A DNA stretch of 64,000 nt from Bacteroidales bacterium (lineage in GTDB: Bacteria > Bacteroidota > Bacteroidia > Bacteroidales > P3): positions 1 to 64,000 of the forward strand of contig JAGBOF010000031.1 of NCBI GenBank assembly GCA_017633985.1. The letters run 5' to 3'. The notes below the pieces were generated by a model, which ran no database searches, was not told the DNA's origin, and was given only the letters and a program-made list of their open reading frames with translations. A program made the position numbers and the translations under genes. Shown here one piece after another: positions 63,132-64,000 of this stretch (positions are counted from its first letter, which is position 1; the number at the start of each line of letters is the position of its first letter).

Positions 63132-64000
63132 ATGCAGAATATTCGCAACGTAGCAATAATAGCTCATGTTGATCATGGAAAAACAACATTGGTTGATAGG
63201 ATGCTTTACCAAGCTAAACTATTCCGCGACAACCAAGAGAAAAAGGAATTAATACTTGATAACAACGATTTGGAAAGGGAAAGAGGTATTACCATTCTTT
63301 CAAAAAACGTTTCCATACGTTACAAAGATTTTAAGATAAATATCATTGACACCCCGGGGCACAGTGACTTCGGAGGTGAGGTTGAACGTGTGCTTAATAT
63401 GGCTGACGGAGTGCTTTTGGTCGTTGATGCTTTTGAAGGTCCGATGCCGCAAACACGTTTTGTATTACAGAAAGCCATTGAATTGAATTCGAAACCTATC
63501 GTTGTAATCAATAAAGTTGATAAACCGAATTGCGACCCTATTGCAACGCAGGAGAAAGTCTTTGATTTGATGTGTGCATTGGGTGCAACGGAAGACCAAT
63601 TGGATTTCCCTACTGTTTATGGTTCGTCAAAGGAAGGTTGGATGGCTGAAGATTATACCAGACCTACAACAGACGTTTCTTATTTGCTTGACACCATTAT
63701 TAAATATATACCCGAATATCCGCACATTGAGGGCAACACTCAACTTATGATTTCCTCATTGGATTATTCCTCTTATGTAGGACGTATAGCCGTGGGAAGA
63801 TTGCACCGCGGTACTTTGCAGGCAGGACAGGATATTACACTGTGTAAAGCAAACGGCGAAAGATATACGAGCAAGATTAAGGAATTGTATGTCTTTGAGG
63901 GATTGGCAAAGGAAAAGATAAAAACGCCTGTACAAGCAGGAGAAATAGTTGCACTGTTGGGAATAGAGAATTTTGACATCGGCGACACGGTTTGCGATAA
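63132..64000 (+). CDS. typA: Translational GTPase TypA/BipA (3' end outside window)
   Basis: The first 289 codons of a ribosome-binding GTPase. G1 AHVDHGKTT, G2 RGITI, G3 DTPGHSDFGGEVERVL and G4 NKVDK are all intact, and domain II begins at about residue 205 (SSLDYSSYVGRIAVGRL). The start ATG at 63132 follows an A-rich leader, 44 bp after the acetyltransferase stop. Full family length is about 600 residues; the rest lies beyond 64000. Confidence 0.95.
   Translation, partial: MQNIRNVAIIAHVDHGKTTLVDRMLYQAKLFRDNQEKKELILDNNDLERERGITILSKNVSIRYKDFKINIIDTPGHSDFGGEVERVLNMADGVLLVVDAFEGPMPQTRFVLQKAIELNSKPIVVINKVDKPNCDPIATQEKVFDLMCALGATEDQLDFPTVYGSSKEGWMAEDYTRPTTDVSYLLDTIIKYIPEYPHIEGNTQLMISSLDYSSYVGRIAVGRLHRGTLQAGQDITLCKANGERYTSKIKELYVFEGLAKEKIKTPVQAGEIVALLGIENFDIGDTVCD

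Overview
This AT-rich window comes from the chromosome of a Bacteroidota bacterium, most likely an uncultured member of the Bacteroidales. Several signs agree: a 287-residue primary sigma factor of the short Bacteroidetes type; promoters of the form TTTG-N19/20-TAnnTTTG; the gliding/T9SS lipoprotein GldH; many secreted proteins with type A or type B T9SS C-terminal sorting domains; a DUF3276 PUR-type protein; and the gene order RicT-GldH-PBP1A. I saw no rRNA, tRNA, CRISPR array, insertion sequence or prophage. The window begins inside a repeat element and ends inside typA.

Layout. 388-6219: glutamate dehydrogenase, then a ricT-gldH-PBP1A operon. 6562-14831: a surface-protein block with one 1548-residue T9SS type B protein and three related T9SS type A proteins that share a nearly identical promoter/signal-peptide segment, interleaved with decayed remnants of a second secreted gene family. 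15133-21692: kbl, a SAM hydroxide adenosyltransferase, and minus-strand genes for Fe-S maturation (SufT-like, Nfu, Mrp), cobalamin adenosylation, an ABC permease and FolK. 21980-29004: a Na+/solute symporter, nadD, rpoD, a GH3/beta-lactamase fusion and a TIGR02757 protein. 29332-36891: a flippase followed by a glycogen locus (debranching enzyme, glycogen synthase-like GT, GH57), a GNAT protein and rlmH. 37307-44675: a T9SS-exported M1 peptidase, an ECF sigma factor with a membrane partner that ends in a gliding-type C-terminal domain, an S41 peptidase, and an M28-like protein that has lost its metal ligands and carries a barrel-like C-terminus. 44821-48281: DUF3276, parA, parB, DUF5683 and a nitrilase. 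48431-57897: gcvP, a small T9SS protein, metG, a GT39-like transferase, a HEPN protein and glmM. 58580-64000: an MFS transporter, alaS, a hexapeptide acetyltransferase and typA (partial).

The most unusual material lies between the genes. First, there are four copies (one cut by the window edge) of a 112-bp palindrome-ended element. Its GC-rich arms enclose three A7-NNN-T7 mini-hairpins spaced 22 bp apart; the central triplets and the linkers vary and recur in inverted form. Second, at least a dozen gaps hold arrays whose units repeat on a nearly exact 21-bp register (two DNA turns). Each array uses its own core word, such as ATCAGCGA, ACGCCGTTTTA or AATATTATAAGG. The longest has 12 consecutive 21-bp units without an indel (58231-58482). 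Several of these arrays lie where terminators are expected, and one begins exactly where a secreted-protein reading frame is cut short. I do not recognise either family as a named element.

How the genes work together: much of the block is cell-envelope and secretion biology (PBP1A, GldH, T9SS cargo, flippase, ECF sigma/membrane partner), mixed with core housekeeping (nadD, rpoD, metG, alaS, typA, parAB, gcvP) and glycogen storage.
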